In this document: piece after piece, positions 7,863 through 16,462 of the stretch | How positions within the stretch are numbered: the first letter of the stretch is position 1 | Layout of the letters: each line of letters begins with the position of its first letter | Assembly: GCF_003234935.1 (NCBI RefSeq) | Contig: NZ_QKSB01000004.1 | Coordinates: 124,001-188,000 of the forward strand | Reading direction: 5' to 3' | From: Putridiphycobacter roseus | GTDB taxonomy: Bacteria > Bacteroidota > Bacteroidia > Flavobacteriales_D > Crocinitomicaceae | DNA length: 64,000 nt | The notes under the pieces: model-generated | Database searches by the model: none | Told to the model about the DNA's origin: nothing | What the model saw: only the letters and a program-made list of their open reading frames with translations | Made by a program: the position numbers and the translations under genes

Positions 7863-8270
7863 TTAAACTGGGAAAATAATCACACTTTCTTCATTCGCTT
7901 CTTCAGGCACAATTTTAATAATTCCTGTACCTCTCAGTGAATCTTCTCCATCTGTCTTATTAATCATTAATACTTCAATATCTAAAACCGCAAAACCTGC
8001 TTGCCCTAAATTAAAACTTTCGGTATAATCAAAAGTACACTTTCCTTCAAAATTGGTATACAAGGTATCATCAATAATAATTGTTGGATGTGGATTAACA
8101 GAAGGCGTTGGGTACAATCTCACTAGCGCATTTTCTACCACATTTCCTGCCGTATCTACAACTGCAATTGTTGCTGTAGTAGGGTCTTCTTTTTTACAAG
8201 ATTTTAACCCAATTACCATAATCAATAAAAAGGAAGCAAATAATCCCGTTTTTAAAAGAAATCTATTCAT
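7863..8270 (-). CDS. Predicted lipoprotein with carboxypeptidase-regulatory-like fold
   Basis: The signal ends in IGLKSC followed by KKED, a Bacteroidota lipoprotein pattern, here for a 135-residue protein. TATIAVVDTAGNVVENALVRLYP is typical of the first strands of a CarboxypepD_reg/CNA-B-like beta sandwich, and YTNFEGKCTFDYTE fits the next conserved turn. Such domains are carrier or adhesion modules; no enzyme is implied. A CAAATATA at 8321-8328 (minus-strand TATATTTG) could be its -7 box. Confidence 0.72.
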   Translation of the reverse strand: MNRFLLKTGLFASFLLIMVIGLKSCKKEDPTTATIAVVDTAGNVVENALVRLYPTPSVNPHPTIIIDDTLYTNFEGKCTFDYTESFNLGQAGFAVLDIEVLMINKTDGEDSLRGTGIIKIVPEEANEESVIIFPV

Positions 8271-8320
8271 AATTTTAAATTTTTATCAGTAATTTCGCTG
8301 TGTATTTTAAGTAAGCATGA

Positions 8321-8328
8321 CAAATATA
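8321..8328 (-). promoter_or_regulatory. Possible -7 box (TATATTTG on minus strand)
   Basis: The box matches TAnnTTTG on the minus strand, 50 bases ahead of the lipoprotein gene starting at 8270. No -33 element is evident. Confidence 0.3.
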
Positions 8329-8396
8329 TGTTTTTGATTTGAAATGCGCCTTATATAGGTTAAACAATTTTACCCCCCATTTAGTTACAATAAAAA

Positions 8397-9434
8397 ATGG
8401 AATTAAAAGAAAAAATAAAAGAAATAGGTCGAGAAGTAAAGGAATACTCCATTAAATCGAAAGAAGATTTAGAGTCATTCCGAATTAAATACTTGGGTTC
8501 CAAAGGGAATTTAAAGGCTTTGTACCAAGATTTAAAATCAGTTAATAACGACCTTAAACGTGAGTTTGGACAATTGATCAATCAATTAAAGATTGAAACA
8601 GAAACTAAATTTGACTCCTTTAAAGGAGAAATAAATAGTAGTAGTAAATCCTCAGAAAGTAAGCAGGGAATTGATTTAAGTCGACCAGCTGCCGACACCC
8701 CTTTGGGGGCGAGACATCCATTGGCAGTGGTAAGAAATGAAATCATTGAAATATTTAAACGCATTGGCTTTAATGTTTCTGAAGGACCTGAAATTGAAGA
8801 TGATTGGCATAACTTTTCTGCTTTAAATTTCCCACCAGAACATCCTGCAAGAGATATGCAGGACACCTTTTTTATTGAAAATGGTGCGAGAGAAATGGCA
8901 TTGCGTACGCATACCTCTTCGGTACAAGTTAGGGTAATGGAAAATAGTAAACCGCCTATTCGTACTATTTCACCTGGAAGAGTATATAGAAATGAAGCTA
9001 TTTCAGCTAGGGCCCATTGCTTTTTTCATCAAATTGAGGGGTTATATATTGACAAGGATGTTTCATTTGCTGACCTAAAACAGACCTTACTTTATTTTGC
9101 AAGAGAAGTTTTTGGTGAAAAGACAGAAATTAGGTTAAGACCTTCTTACTTCCCTTTTACCGAACCAAGTGCCGAGCTAGATGTTTCTTGTACGATTTGT
9201 AACGGAAAAGGATGTAATGTTTGTAAATACACTGGTTGGTTAGAGATTTTAGGTTGTGGAATGGTTGATCCAAACGTATTGATCGCAGCTGAAATTGACC
9301 CAGAAGTATATAGTGGTTTTGCCTTTGGAATGGGCGTGGAAAGAATTACGCAATTAAAATATCGCGTAAATGATTTAAGGCTCTATTCTGAAAACGACTT
9401 AAGATTTTTAAAACAATTTAAATCAGCATATTAA
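8397..9434 (+). CDS. pheS: Phenylalanyl-tRNA synthetase alpha subunit
   Basis: PheS carries the catalytic class II core that charges tRNA-Phe, working as a heterotetramer with PheT. The 345-residue protein has the N-terminal coiled-coil tRNA-binding arm (about 1-90), motif 2 with HCFFHQIEGLYID, LRPSYFPFTEPSAELDV, and motif 3 GFAFGMGVERITQL. A cysteine-rich insert CTICNGKGCNVCKYTGWLEI looks like a zinc knuckle and is seen in Bacteroidota PheS. pheT is not adjacent. It heads a six-gene operon with gaps of two bases or less. Confidence 0.96.
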   Translation: MELKEKIKEIGREVKEYSIKSKEDLESFRIKYLGSKGNLKALYQDLKSVNNDLKREFGQLINQLKIETETKFDSFKGEINSSSKSSESKQGIDLSRPAADTPLGARHPLAVVRNEIIEIFKRIGFNVSEGPEIEDDWHNFSALNFPPEHPARDMQDTFFIENGAREMALRTHTSSVQVRVMENSKPPIRTISPGRVYRNEAISARAHCFFHQIEGLYIDKDVSFADLKQTLLYFAREVFGEKTEIRLRPSYFPFTEPSAELDVSCTICNGKGCNVCKYTGWLEILGCGMVDPNVLIAAEIDPEVYSGFAFGMGVERITQLKYRVNDLRLYSENDLRFLKQFKSAY

Positions 9435-9436
9435 TT

Positions 9437-9808
9437 ATGGGACTTTTTTCATCTAAAAAAAATACGAATTCAAATGTTAATTGGATTCCATTAAATAGCA
9501 TAGAACAATTAAACGAATTGACTGAATTTTCAAAAGAAAAGCCAGTCGTAATTTTTAAACACAGTACGCGTTGTTCCATTAGTACCATGTCAAAATCTAG
9601 ATTAGACTCTAATTGGGTTGGGACAGATGAAGACGCAGTAATGGTTTATTTGGATTTAATAAAATACCGTGACTTATCTACACAGATCGCTAGCGACTTT
9701 AACATCATGCATGAATCCCCGCAAATATTAGTCATTAAAAACGGCGTTTGCACTTATTCAGCAACCCATGGGAATATTGATGCAAAACTAGTGAAAGCTG
9801 CACTATGA
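9437..9808 (+). CDS. ytxJ: Bacillithiol-system redox protein YtxJ
   Basis: The 123-residue thioredoxin-fold protein has VVIFKHSTRCSISTMSKSRL, in which TRCSIS is the monothiol active-site signature of YtxJ. A C-terminal SPQILVIKNGVCTYSATHG corresponds to the cis-Pro region. YtxJ is thought to act as a bacilliredoxin that removes bacillithiol from protein cysteines. Its presence suggests this organism makes bacillithiol. It lies two bases after pheS and overlaps the response regulator by four bases (ATGA). Confidence 0.88.
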   Translation: MGLFSSKKNTNSNVNWIPLNSIEQLNELTEFSKEKPVVIFKHSTRCSISTMSKSRLDSNWVGTDEDAVMVYLDLIKYRDLSTQIASDFNIMHESPQILVIKNGVCTYSATHGNIDAKLVKAAL

Positions 9809-10530
9809 TTAAAGCGGTAATAATTGATGATATTCCTGAAGCCATTACGGTTTTAACTTCTGATCTGGCTACTTACTGTGCAAATATCGAGATAATTGGT
9901 TCTGCAAATGGCGTAGTAGCTGGAGCTAAGATAATCCAACAATTAAAACCAGACTTAGTATTTTTAGATATTCAAATGCCAGATGGTTCTGGCTTCGATT
10001 TACTAGAAATACTAGCCGAAAGAAATTTTAAACTCATTTTTACCACTGCTTCAGATGAATTTGCTGTTAAAGCTTTTAAATTTTCAGCGATAGACTATTT
10101 ATTAAAACCAATAGATCCAGATGATTTAATTCAAGCAATTGAAAGACTGGATAACCAAGACTCCCCAACCGATAGATTGGACTTGTTAAAAACTAACTTA
10201 GAGCAGCCCAAAAAGTTAGCCTTAAATACAGTGGATAAAATTCATATTGTGGCAATAGATGATATTATTCGTTTAGAGTCCAATATTAATTACACGAAAT
10301 TTTATTTTGAAGACGGAAGCAAATTACTTGTAACTAAAACATTAAAAGAATTTGATAAATTACTCAGTGAGCATAATTTTATTAGAATACACCAATCCCA
10401 TTTAATTGCTAAAAATCAAATCAAAGCATTTTTAAAGCAAAGTGGAGAAGTATTGTTAAAAGATGAAAGTAAGGTGCCTGTTTCCACACGAAAAAAAGTA
10501 CAATTAATGGAAATGATTACAAATCTATAA
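9805..10530 (+). CDS. LytTR-family response regulator
   Basis: The 241-residue protein has an N-terminal receiver domain with acidic pair D8-D9, phospho-acceptor Asp55 in VFLDIQMPDGSG, and Lys in IDYLLKPID. A C-terminal LytTR DNA-binding domain (about 140-238) contains IVRLESNINYTKFYFEDG-like strands and FIRIHQSHLIAKNQI. These regulators pair with sensor histidine kinases of the LytS/HisKA-7TM kind, but no kinase gene is in this operon. Targets are unknown. Confidence 0.92.
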   Translation: MIKAVIIDDIPEAITVLTSDLATYCANIEIIGSANGVVAGAKIIQQLKPDLVFLDIQMPDGSGFDLLEILAERNFKLIFTTASDEFAVKAFKFSAIDYLLKPIDPDDLIQAIERLDNQDSPTDRLDLLKTNLEQPKKLALNTVDKIHIVAIDDIIRLESNINYTKFYFEDGSKLLVTKTLKEFDKLLSEHNFIRIHQSHLIAKNQIKAFLKQSGEVLLKDESKVPVSTRKKVQLMEMITNL

Positions 10531-10532
10531 GC

Positions 10533-11606
10533 ATGAAGTACCCAAATATTATCAAATTAATTTTGATATCTATACTCGCTATCAGTAACATCCAATGTAC
10601 GGAAGATATTAAACCCACCCGTAAAAGCAATAAAGCAAGTCTTAAAATATTAAGTCCCAAACACAACCAACAATACACCATAGGAGACTTTATACAAATT
10701 GATTTGGAAGTTTTAGATCCTAGTAATATAAAAACTTTGGCTATTTACATAAATGACACCCTTTACAAAGCAAATGTATCTCCCAAAACACAAACGATAA
10801 AGATTCCGACAGTAGGTGCAAACGTAGGATTAAACACTTTGTATTTTTCATTTACTGACCAAGCGGGAAAAGAGCGAGGCGCCACCCGCAACCTGATACT
10901 ATTTTCAGATATAATTCCAGCGCAAAAAATTGCAAGTATTGTAAAGGCATACCCACATCAAAACACTTCCTACACCCAAGGACTAGAGTTTTATGATAAT
11001 GCACTTTATGAAAGTACTGGATCTGGAGATTATGCAAAATCTTTTATCGCCAAAGTAAACATCAACTCTGGTAAACATATTGCCATCCAACCCTTAGATA
11101 CACAATATTTTGGAGAAGGAATTACCATTTTGAATGACACTATTTATCAATTGGTATGGCAAAAACAAAAATGCTTTGTCTACACCCTAGATTTTAAACC
11201 AATTAAATCTTTTGATTACGAAGGAGAAGGATGGGGATTAACCAATAATGGTAAATCCATTATCATGTCGAATGGAACAGCTGAAATTGTATGGCGTAAC
11301 CCAAATACCTTTGCGATAGAAAAAAGAATATATGCCTTTTCCGACCAAAGTGATTTTCAAAACTTAAATGAACTTGAATTAATTGAGGACAAGTTATTGG
11401 CTAATGTTTACACGCAAAACTACATCATTGAAATTGACACGAATAACGGAAAAGTTTTATCCAAAATTGATTGCGCAGGAATTGTTGCAAAAGGCATGGT
11501 TGGCAATGCCAATGTTTTAAATGGAATTGCCTATAATCCAAACACTAAAAAGACTTATTTTACCGGTAAGTTATGGCAGTATTTATACGAAATTCAAATT
11601 GATTAA
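10533..11606 (+). CDS. Lipoprotein glutaminyl-peptide cyclotransferase
   Basis: This enzyme turns N-terminal glutamine into pyroglutamate. The N-terminus carries a lipoprotein signal ending SNIQC, so the protein is membrane-anchored outside the cytoplasm. Residues about 35-125 form an Ig-like beta domain. The cyclotransferase beta-propeller (about 130-357) shows YPHQNTSYTQGLEFYDNALYESTG, FGEGITILNDTIYQLVW, EGWGLTNNG, LNELELIEDKLLANVYT and LNGIAYNP, all conserved in the plant-type (Glu_cyclase_2) family. It fits a role in capping the many exported proteins here whose mature N-terminus is Gln. Confidence 0.9.
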   Translation: MKYPNIIKLILISILAISNIQCTEDIKPTRKSNKASLKILSPKHNQQYTIGDFIQIDLEVLDPSNIKTLAIYINDTLYKANVSPKTQTIKIPTVGANVGLNTLYFSFTDQAGKERGATRNLILFSDIIPAQKIASIVKAYPHQNTSYTQGLEFYDNALYESTGSGDYAKSFIAKVNINSGKHIAIQPLDTQYFGEGITILNDTIYQLVWQKQKCFVYTLDFKPIKSFDYEGEGWGLTNNGKSIIMSNGTAEIVWRNPNTFAIEKRIYAFSDQSDFQNLNELELIEDKLLANVYTQNYIIEIDTNNGKVLSKIDCAGIVAKGMVGNANVLNGIAYNPNTKKTYFTGKLWQYLYEIQID

Positions 11607-11607
11607 A

Positions 11608-12288
11608 ATGGGGAAATTATTCATTGTACCAACTCCGATAGGCAACTTAGAAGACATGACCTTTAGGGCCATTCGAGTTTTAAAAGAAGTGGATGCCATT
11701 TTAGCTGAGGATACACGAGTGACTTCAAAGCTTTTGAATCATTATGATATATCTAATAAATTAATTGCGCACCACCAAAATAATGAGCACAAAACCATTG
11801 CGCGTTTGATTGAAGAATTGAAAGCTGGAAGTACCTATGCTTTAGTAACAGATGCCGGTACTCCTGCAATATCTGATCCTGGATTTTTATTGACCAGAGC
11901 CTGTGTTGAAAATGACATTGAAGTAGATTGTCTTCCTGGTGCTACCGCTTTTGTACCTGCATTGGTTAATTCTGGTTTTCCTTGTGAAAAATTTAATTAT
12001 ATTGGTTTTTTACCCCATAAAAAAGGAAGAGAAACCATTGTAAAAATCATAGCTGAAACAGAAAGAACAACCGTACTATACGAGTCTCCACACCGCTTAT
12101 TAAAAGCATTAAAGTTATTTGAAACATTTTTTGAAGCGGACAGACAGATCTCTATTTCTCGCGAAATCTCTAAAAAGTTTGAAGAAACCGTAAGGGGGAA
12201 CGCCAGAGAGCTAACCGAATATTTTGAGAACAAAGCACCAAAAGGAGAATTTGTAATGGTTGTTGAAGGATTAAAAAACAAAAAATGA
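11608..12288 (+). CDS. rsmI: 16S rRNA (cytidine1402-2'-O)-methyltransferase
   Basis: RsmI methylates the ribose of C1402 in the ribosomal decoding site. The 226-residue protein has LFIVPTPIGNLEDMTFRA, EDTRVTSKLL, the SAM-binding DAGTPAISDPG, CLPGATAFVPAL and VLYESPHRL, all diagnostic. I choose ATG 11608, one base after the preceding stop. A longer in-frame extension would begin inside the cyclotransferase gene and adds non-conserved sequence. It overlaps the next gene by four bases. Confidence 0.95.
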   Translation: MGKLFIVPTPIGNLEDMTFRAIRVLKEVDAILAEDTRVTSKLLNHYDISNKLIAHHQNNEHKTIARLIEELKAGSTYALVTDAGTPAISDPGFLLTRACVENDIEVDCLPGATAFVPALVNSGFPCEKFNYIGFLPHKKGRETIVKIIAETERTTVLYESPHRLLKALKLFETFFEADRQISISREISKKFEETVRGNARELTEYFENKAPKGEFVMVVEGLKNKK

Positions 12289-13307
12289 AAGCCGTATTTT
12301 TAGTAAAAGAAGGAAATGCTGCCCAAGCATTTGAGATTAGAGAAACCGCAAAACCCAGTATTGCATTTGGGGATGATATATTGATAAAAGTTGAAGCTTT
12401 TGGTTTGAACTATGCAGATGTAATGGCACGTCATGGCCAATACAAAGAAGCGCCACCGCTTCCATCTATTATTGGTTATGAAGTAGTAGGTATTATAGAA
12501 GCTGTAGGTAAAGATATTGACCAAAATTTGATTGGTAAAAGAGTTGTAGGGTTTACAAGGTTTGGTGGTTATGCGGAATATGCCATCACAAAATCATTTG
12601 GCATGGTAGTGGTGGACGATATGGAAGCAGGTATTGCTCTTTCTATTGCTACACAATATGTAACCGCATATTACATGGCATACCAAGCGACAAATTTAAT
12701 GGCTGGTGATAAGGTAATGATTCATGCAGGTGCGGGCGGTGTTGGCACTGCCTTGATTCAATTATGCAAGCTAAAGGGATGTGAGATATATGCCAATGCG
12801 GGATCCCAAGAAAAATTAGACTACATCAAAAAGCAAGGTGCCGACCACGTAATTAATTACCGTACCCATGATTATGCGGCAGAAATCAACAAGTTATTAC
12901 CCGAGGAAAGATTAGATTGTACTTTTAATCCAATTGCAGGCTCGACTTATAAAAAAGACTTTGGCTTAATTGGTTCAGGTGGTCGAGTTATTTTGTTTGG
13001 TGGCTCCGAATTATCTGGTACCAAATTCGGCATACTATCCTCTTTAAATTTTATTCGAAAAATGGGCTTTCTTTTACCTATTGGATTAATGATGCGCTCT
13101 AAAAGTATTATAGGCGTTAACATGCTTAAGATAGGAGACAATAAGCCAAAATTATTGCATAAATGTTTACAGGAAGTAACCCAATTAATTAAAGATGGAA
13201 AAGTGCATCCACATATTGGCGGAACCTTTAATGTAGCGGACGTAGCAAAAGCACATGAGTTTTTAGGTTCTAGGAATTCTATTGGTAAAGTAATAGTGAA
13301 CTGGTAA
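12285..13307 (+). CDS. Zinc-free medium-chain dehydrogenase/reductase, VAT1/quinone-oxidoreductase-like
   Basis: The 340-residue protein has the MDR layout. A GroES-like N-terminus carries GLNYADVMARHGQYKEAPPLP, and a Rossmann domain carries VMIHAGAGGVGTALIQLCK and GADHVINYRTHDY. The catalytic zinc cysteine of alcohol dehydrogenases is absent (NYADVMARHG), as in quinone oxidoreductases and the VAT-1 group. LLPIGLMMRSKSIIGVNML resembles VAT1-like members. It is probably an NADPH-dependent reductase of unsaturated carbonyls or quinones; the substrate is unknown. It is the last gene of the pheS operon. Confidence 0.82.
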   Translation: MKAVFLVKEGNAAQAFEIRETAKPSIAFGDDILIKVEAFGLNYADVMARHGQYKEAPPLPSIIGYEVVGIIEAVGKDIDQNLIGKRVVGFTRFGGYAEYAITKSFGMVVVDDMEAGIALSIATQYVTAYYMAYQATNLMAGDKVMIHAGAGGVGTALIQLCKLKGCEIYANAGSQEKLDYIKKQGADHVINYRTHDYAAEINKLLPEERLDCTFNPIAGSTYKKDFGLIGSGGRVILFGGSELSGTKFGILSSLNFIRKMGFLLPIGLMMRSKSIIGVNMLKIGDNKPKLLHKCLQEVTQLIKDGKVHPHIGGTFNVADVAKAHEFLGSRNSIGKVIVNW

Positions 13308-13360
13308 GAACTGCCAAGCAGTAATTTTGAATAAAGCACACAGAAATAATGGCTTAATAA

Positions 13361-13918
13361 CTATTTAAAATTCAATACCAGACTACAGCCAAAGTCATTA
13401 CTTTTAAAAAATTTGGGTGCTAAATTTAGGGAAAGATCTTCAGACACATCAAAAGTAACGAAATGAGCATCTGTATAGGCATCTAATAAATTAATTCCAT
13501 AGATTAAGAAAAAGCCAGCAATAGAATAATCTCGATATTTTGTAGCGTCGTCGAAATTTGTGGTTAATGTTAAATCTGAAATACCATTAAATCGAGAGTA
13601 AAGAAAAACTCCTTCTTCCTTGTCTTGGCGATACAACCATTCTTTTTTAAATAAACTAGCTTCTTTTGCATTATACACACTTAAATAGCCTGTAAATCCT
13701 AATCCTGCCCAATAAAGTGGTGCACGCCACCAGGAAATATTTTTTCTTCCTTGCACTTTTCTATGGCCAAATTCATTATATATGGAACCTGCACCAGGAA
13801 GTATGGCGGAATATAAGGCCGCACGATTTCTATTATGGGTATAGCTAGTATCCATTTGAGAAAAGGAAATAAATCCTGTACTTAAAAAAGACCATAATAA
13901 AAACCGATTAAATAGCAT
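13361..13918 (-). CDS. DUF5683 envelope protein
   Basis: A signal peptide ends in FISFS before Gln21. The core NRAALYSAILPGAGSIYNEFGHRKVQ and APLYWAGLGFTGYLSVYN, followed by YRDYSIAGFFLIYGINLLDAYTDAHF, is typical of DUF5683. This family is regularly encoded just after parB in Bacteroidota, as here (four-base gap). It contains two or three hydrophobic helices and a probable beta-rich C-terminus. Function is unknown. Confidence 0.85.
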   Translation of the reverse strand: MLFNRFLLWSFLSTGFISFSQMDTSYTHNRNRAALYSAILPGAGSIYNEFGHRKVQGRKNISWWRAPLYWAGLGFTGYLSVYNAKEASLFKKEWLYRQDKEEGVFLYSRFNGISDLTLTTNFDDATKYRDYSIAGFFLIYGINLLDAYTDAHFVTFDVSEDLSLNLAPKFFKSNDFGCSLVLNFK

Positions 13919-13922
13919 GTTT

Positions 13923-14816
13923 TTATCCGTTTAACTCCTTCAATATTTTTTCTAAATCATGAATAGATTTAAAATCAATGACTAATTTTCCTTTACCATT
14001 TGCGTTTGCTTTAATGGCAATTTTCGCATTAATTTTCTCTGCTAAATATTGCTGTGAAGCCTGTATAACAGTTGATATTTCTGTTTCTTCGGCTTTAGTT
14101 TTAGTTGCTTTTTTCGCCTCTCCTTTACCTTTAATTATATCCTCTAGCTCTCGGACAGACAATTGGTCGGTTAAAATCAAAGTAAACAATTCTTCTTGTC
14201 TTTTTTCATCACCAGCAGAAACTAAAGCACGGGCATGTCCCATACTAATTAGTCCTTCTCGAACTCCTATTTGCACCTTTACCGGTAACTTTAATAAGCG
14301 TAAATAATTGGTTATATTAGAACGACTTTTTCCCAGTTTATTTCCCAAGTTTTCTTGGGTAAAATTACACTCATCAATTAACCTTTGGTAGGACAAAGCT
14401 ACTTCAATGGCGTTTAAATCCTCTCTTTGAATATTTTCTACCAATGCCATTTCAAGCATGGTGGAATCGTTTGCAATTCTAATATAGCAAGGTACTTCGG
14501 TCAGACCAGCTAATTGGGAGGCTCTAAAACGACGTTCACCAGAAATAAGCTGGTATTTGTCCCGACCTAATTTACGCACCGTTAAAGGCTGTATAATCCC
14601 ATGTTCTTGAATAGATTTGCAAAGGTCATTCAATGCGTCCTCCTCGAAATGCGTTCTTGGATTAAATGGATTTGCTTCAATTTGATCAATTCCCAATGAA
14701 GCTATTGCACCTACAGTTTGACTGCGGTTTGCTCCTTGATTTGAAGCAGTAATATCCGTTGAAGCACTTTCAAGCAAAGCACTCAATCCTTTTCCTAAGG
14801 CTCTCTTTTTTGTCAT
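13923..14816 (-). CDS. parB: Chromosome-partitioning protein ParB
   Basis: ParB binds parS sites, uses CTP to slide along DNA and loads the chromosome-segregation machinery. The 297-residue protein opens with KKRALGKGLSALLES. It has IEANPFNPRTHF, the CTP-binding LISGERRFRASQLAGL, the ALVENIQREDLNAIE segment and a helix-turn-helix region NLGNKLGKSRSNITNYLRLLKL. The C-terminal part after residue 225 is a Lys/Ala/Glu linker and dimerisation tail. It overlaps parA by one base. No parS-like palindrome was noticed close by. Confidence 0.95.
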   Translation of the reverse strand: MTKKRALGKGLSALLESASTDITASNQGANRSQTVGAIASLGIDQIEANPFNPRTHFEEDALNDLCKSIQEHGIIQPLTVRKLGRDKYQLISGERRFRASQLAGLTEVPCYIRIANDSTMLEMALVENIQREDLNAIEVALSYQRLIDECNFTQENLGNKLGKSRSNITNYLRLLKLPVKVQIGVREGLISMGHARALVSAGDEKRQEELFTLILTDQLSVRELEDIIKGKGEAKKATKTKAEETEISTVIQASQQYLAEKINAKIAIKANANGKGKLVIDFKSIHDLEKILKELNG

Positions 14817-15616
14817 TAAAAAATTTGTTTGTCTTTATTTTTCATTTTAGTCAAGTCGTTTTTTTGTAAAACTTCTCTCGCAAAATTTAAATAGTTGATC
14901 GCTCCTTTACAAGTAGCGTCATGCATAATAATTGTTTCACCAAAACTTGGTGCTTCTCCTAAACGGGTATTTCGGTGAATAATTGTATCGAATACTAATT
15001 CTTGAAAATGCGTTTTTACTTCATCCACAACTTGATTAGCTAATCTTAAACGCGTATCGTATAAAGTCAATACAATACCTTCTATATCTAGGTCAGGATT
15101 TAATCGAGACTGAATAATTTTTATTGTATTTAATAACTTACCTAATCCTTCTAATGCAAAGTATTCACATTGAACAGGGATAATCACTGAATCGGCAGCT
15201 GTTAATGCATTCACCGTAATTAAACCTAAGGAAGGAGAACAATCAATAATGATAAAATCATAATCGTCTTTTATTTGTTCCAAGGCTGATTTTAATCGGT
15301 GTTCACGATTTGAGATACTGATCATTTCTAATTCCGCACCCACCAAATCGATATGTGCCGGAATGATGGATAAATTAGGATTATCGGTTTCAAGAATCAG
15401 GGACTTAACATCTACATCATCAATTAAACAATCATAGATACTTCCTGTCACTTCTCTTGGGTCGAATCCAACCCCACTTGTTGCATTTGCTTGAGGGTCT
15501 GCATCTACAATCAATGTTTTATATTCCAGAACACCAAAACTCGCACCTAAATTAATAGCTGTAGTTGTTTTACCCACGCCTCCTTTTTGATTTGTAATTG
15601 CAATAATTTTTGCCAT
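14816..15616 (-). CDS. parA: Chromosome-partitioning ATPase ParA (Soj)
   Basis: The 266-residue ATPase has the deviant Walker A motif KGGVGKTT at residues 11-18, VDADPQANATSG, FIIIDCSPSLGLITVNAL (Walker B) and GIVLTLYDTR, as in Soj/ParA. Working with ParB, it segregates replicated origins. It heads the parA-parB-DUF5683 operon. Confidence 0.95.
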   Translation of the reverse strand: MAKIIAITNQKGGVGKTTTAINLGASFGVLEYKTLIVDADPQANATSGVGFDPREVTGSIYDCLIDDVDVKSLILETDNPNLSIIPAHIDLVGAELEMISISNREHRLKSALEQIKDDYDFIIIDCSPSLGLITVNALTAADSVIIPVQCEYFALEGLGKLLNTIKIIQSRLNPDLDIEGIVLTLYDTRLRLANQVVDEVKTHFQELVFDTIIHRNTRLGEAPSFGETIIMHDATCKGAINYLNFAREVLQKNDLTKMKNKDKQIF

Positions 15617-15640
15617 TGAAATTGATTTGAATTAAGATAC

Positions 15641-15648
15641 CAAAGATA
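15641..15648 (-). promoter_or_regulatory. Putative -7 box (TATCTTTG on minus strand) for parA
   Basis: CAAAGATA on the plus strand reads TATCTTTG on the minus strand, an exact TAnnTTTG match 24 bases ahead of the parA start. No clear -33 TTG is present. Confidence 0.45.
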
Positions 15649-15732
15649 CTTTTTTTATCTTAAATCAGCGTCATTGTTAATAACTTTAAACATGGTTATT
15701 TTAATTTAATGCCGCCATTAATCCCACCTATA

Positions 15733-16437
15733 TTAGGACTTAATTTTATACTTTAAAATAGCACCAATAATTTTATAACCTGCTAAAATTGTTCCTTTAA
15801 CCGTACCTGAAACCTTAGATACACCTATTCTTTTTTTATAATTAACAGGAACTTCGGTATAAGTCATTTTGTGTTGCGCGGCTTTTATTTGCATTTCAAT
15901 GGTCCAACCATAGGTTTTATCAGACATATTAAGGGCCAATAATTCAGGATATTTAATGGCTCTAAACGGACCTAAGTCACTATATTTTACACCATAAAAA
16001 ACACGCATTAATCTAGTTGCCAACCAGTTTCCAAAAACCTGAGGAACCGTCATTGATCCTTTTATTTTATTTCCTAGCGCCCGAGAACCAATCACTAAAT
16101 CAATATCTTTTTCTATTATTGGCTGCACTACCCATTTTAATTCTTGTGGATAATCGGAATAATCGCCATCAATAAACACTACAATATCTGGCTTCTGCTC
16201 CATGGTCTCACAATAAGCCATCCCTTTTAGGCAAGCCCAACCATACCCCCTTTGGTTTTCAGTAAGTACAGTTGCACCTGCTTTTTCTGCTACAGCAGCT
16301 GTATGATCGCTTGAACCATTATTACAAACGATTATTTCAGCAACAATTTCGCTTGGTAATTCAGCAACAACTTTCCCAATAGATTTTTCTTCATTGTAAG
16401 CAGGGATTATTACAACAATTTTTGGAGAATTTTTCAA
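15733..16437 (-). CDS. Family 2 glycosyltransferase (dolichyl/polyprenyl-phosphate glycosyltransferase-like)
   Basis: The 234-residue GT-A enzyme has VVIIPAYNEEKSIGKVV, NNGSSDHTAAVAEKAGA and the metal-binding VFIDGDYSDYP, with GSRALG and ATRLMRVFYGVKYSDLGPFRAI, as in dolichyl-phosphate mannose/glucose synthase-like proteins. There is no C-terminal membrane domain. It likely makes polyprenyl-phosphate sugars for envelope glycans. It is last in a minus-strand run behind the polyferredoxin gene. Confidence 0.85.
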   Translation of the reverse strand: MKNSPKIVVIIPAYNEEKSIGKVVAELPSEIVAEIIVCNNGSSDHTAAVAEKAGATVLTENQRGYGWACLKGMAYCETMEQKPDIVVFIDGDYSDYPQELKWVVQPIIEKDIDLVIGSRALGNKIKGSMTVPQVFGNWLATRLMRVFYGVKYSDLGPFRAIKYPELLALNMSDKTYGWTIEMQIKAAQHKMTYTEVPVNYKKRIGVSKVSGTVKGTILAGYKIIGAILKYKIKS

Positions 16438-16462
16438 AGTCTAATTTTAATTTGGGGACTGT

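Noticed and set aside
11521..11607. Longer start of rsmI within the cyclotransferase gene
   Set aside because: The conserved protein begins MGKLFIVPTPIGNLED at 11608; the upstream stretch is the shifted frame of the preceding gene.
12285..13307. Calling the MDR protein a zinc-dependent alcohol dehydrogenase
   Set aside because: The catalytic zinc Cys and structural zinc cysteine cluster are absent; the sequence fits the zinc-free VAT1/quinone-oxidoreductase group.
13361..15733. A parS site near parAB
   Set aside because: I looked for a palindrome of the GTTTCACGTGAAAC type within and around the parA-parB genes and saw none. A genome-wide search is needed, so no site is reported.
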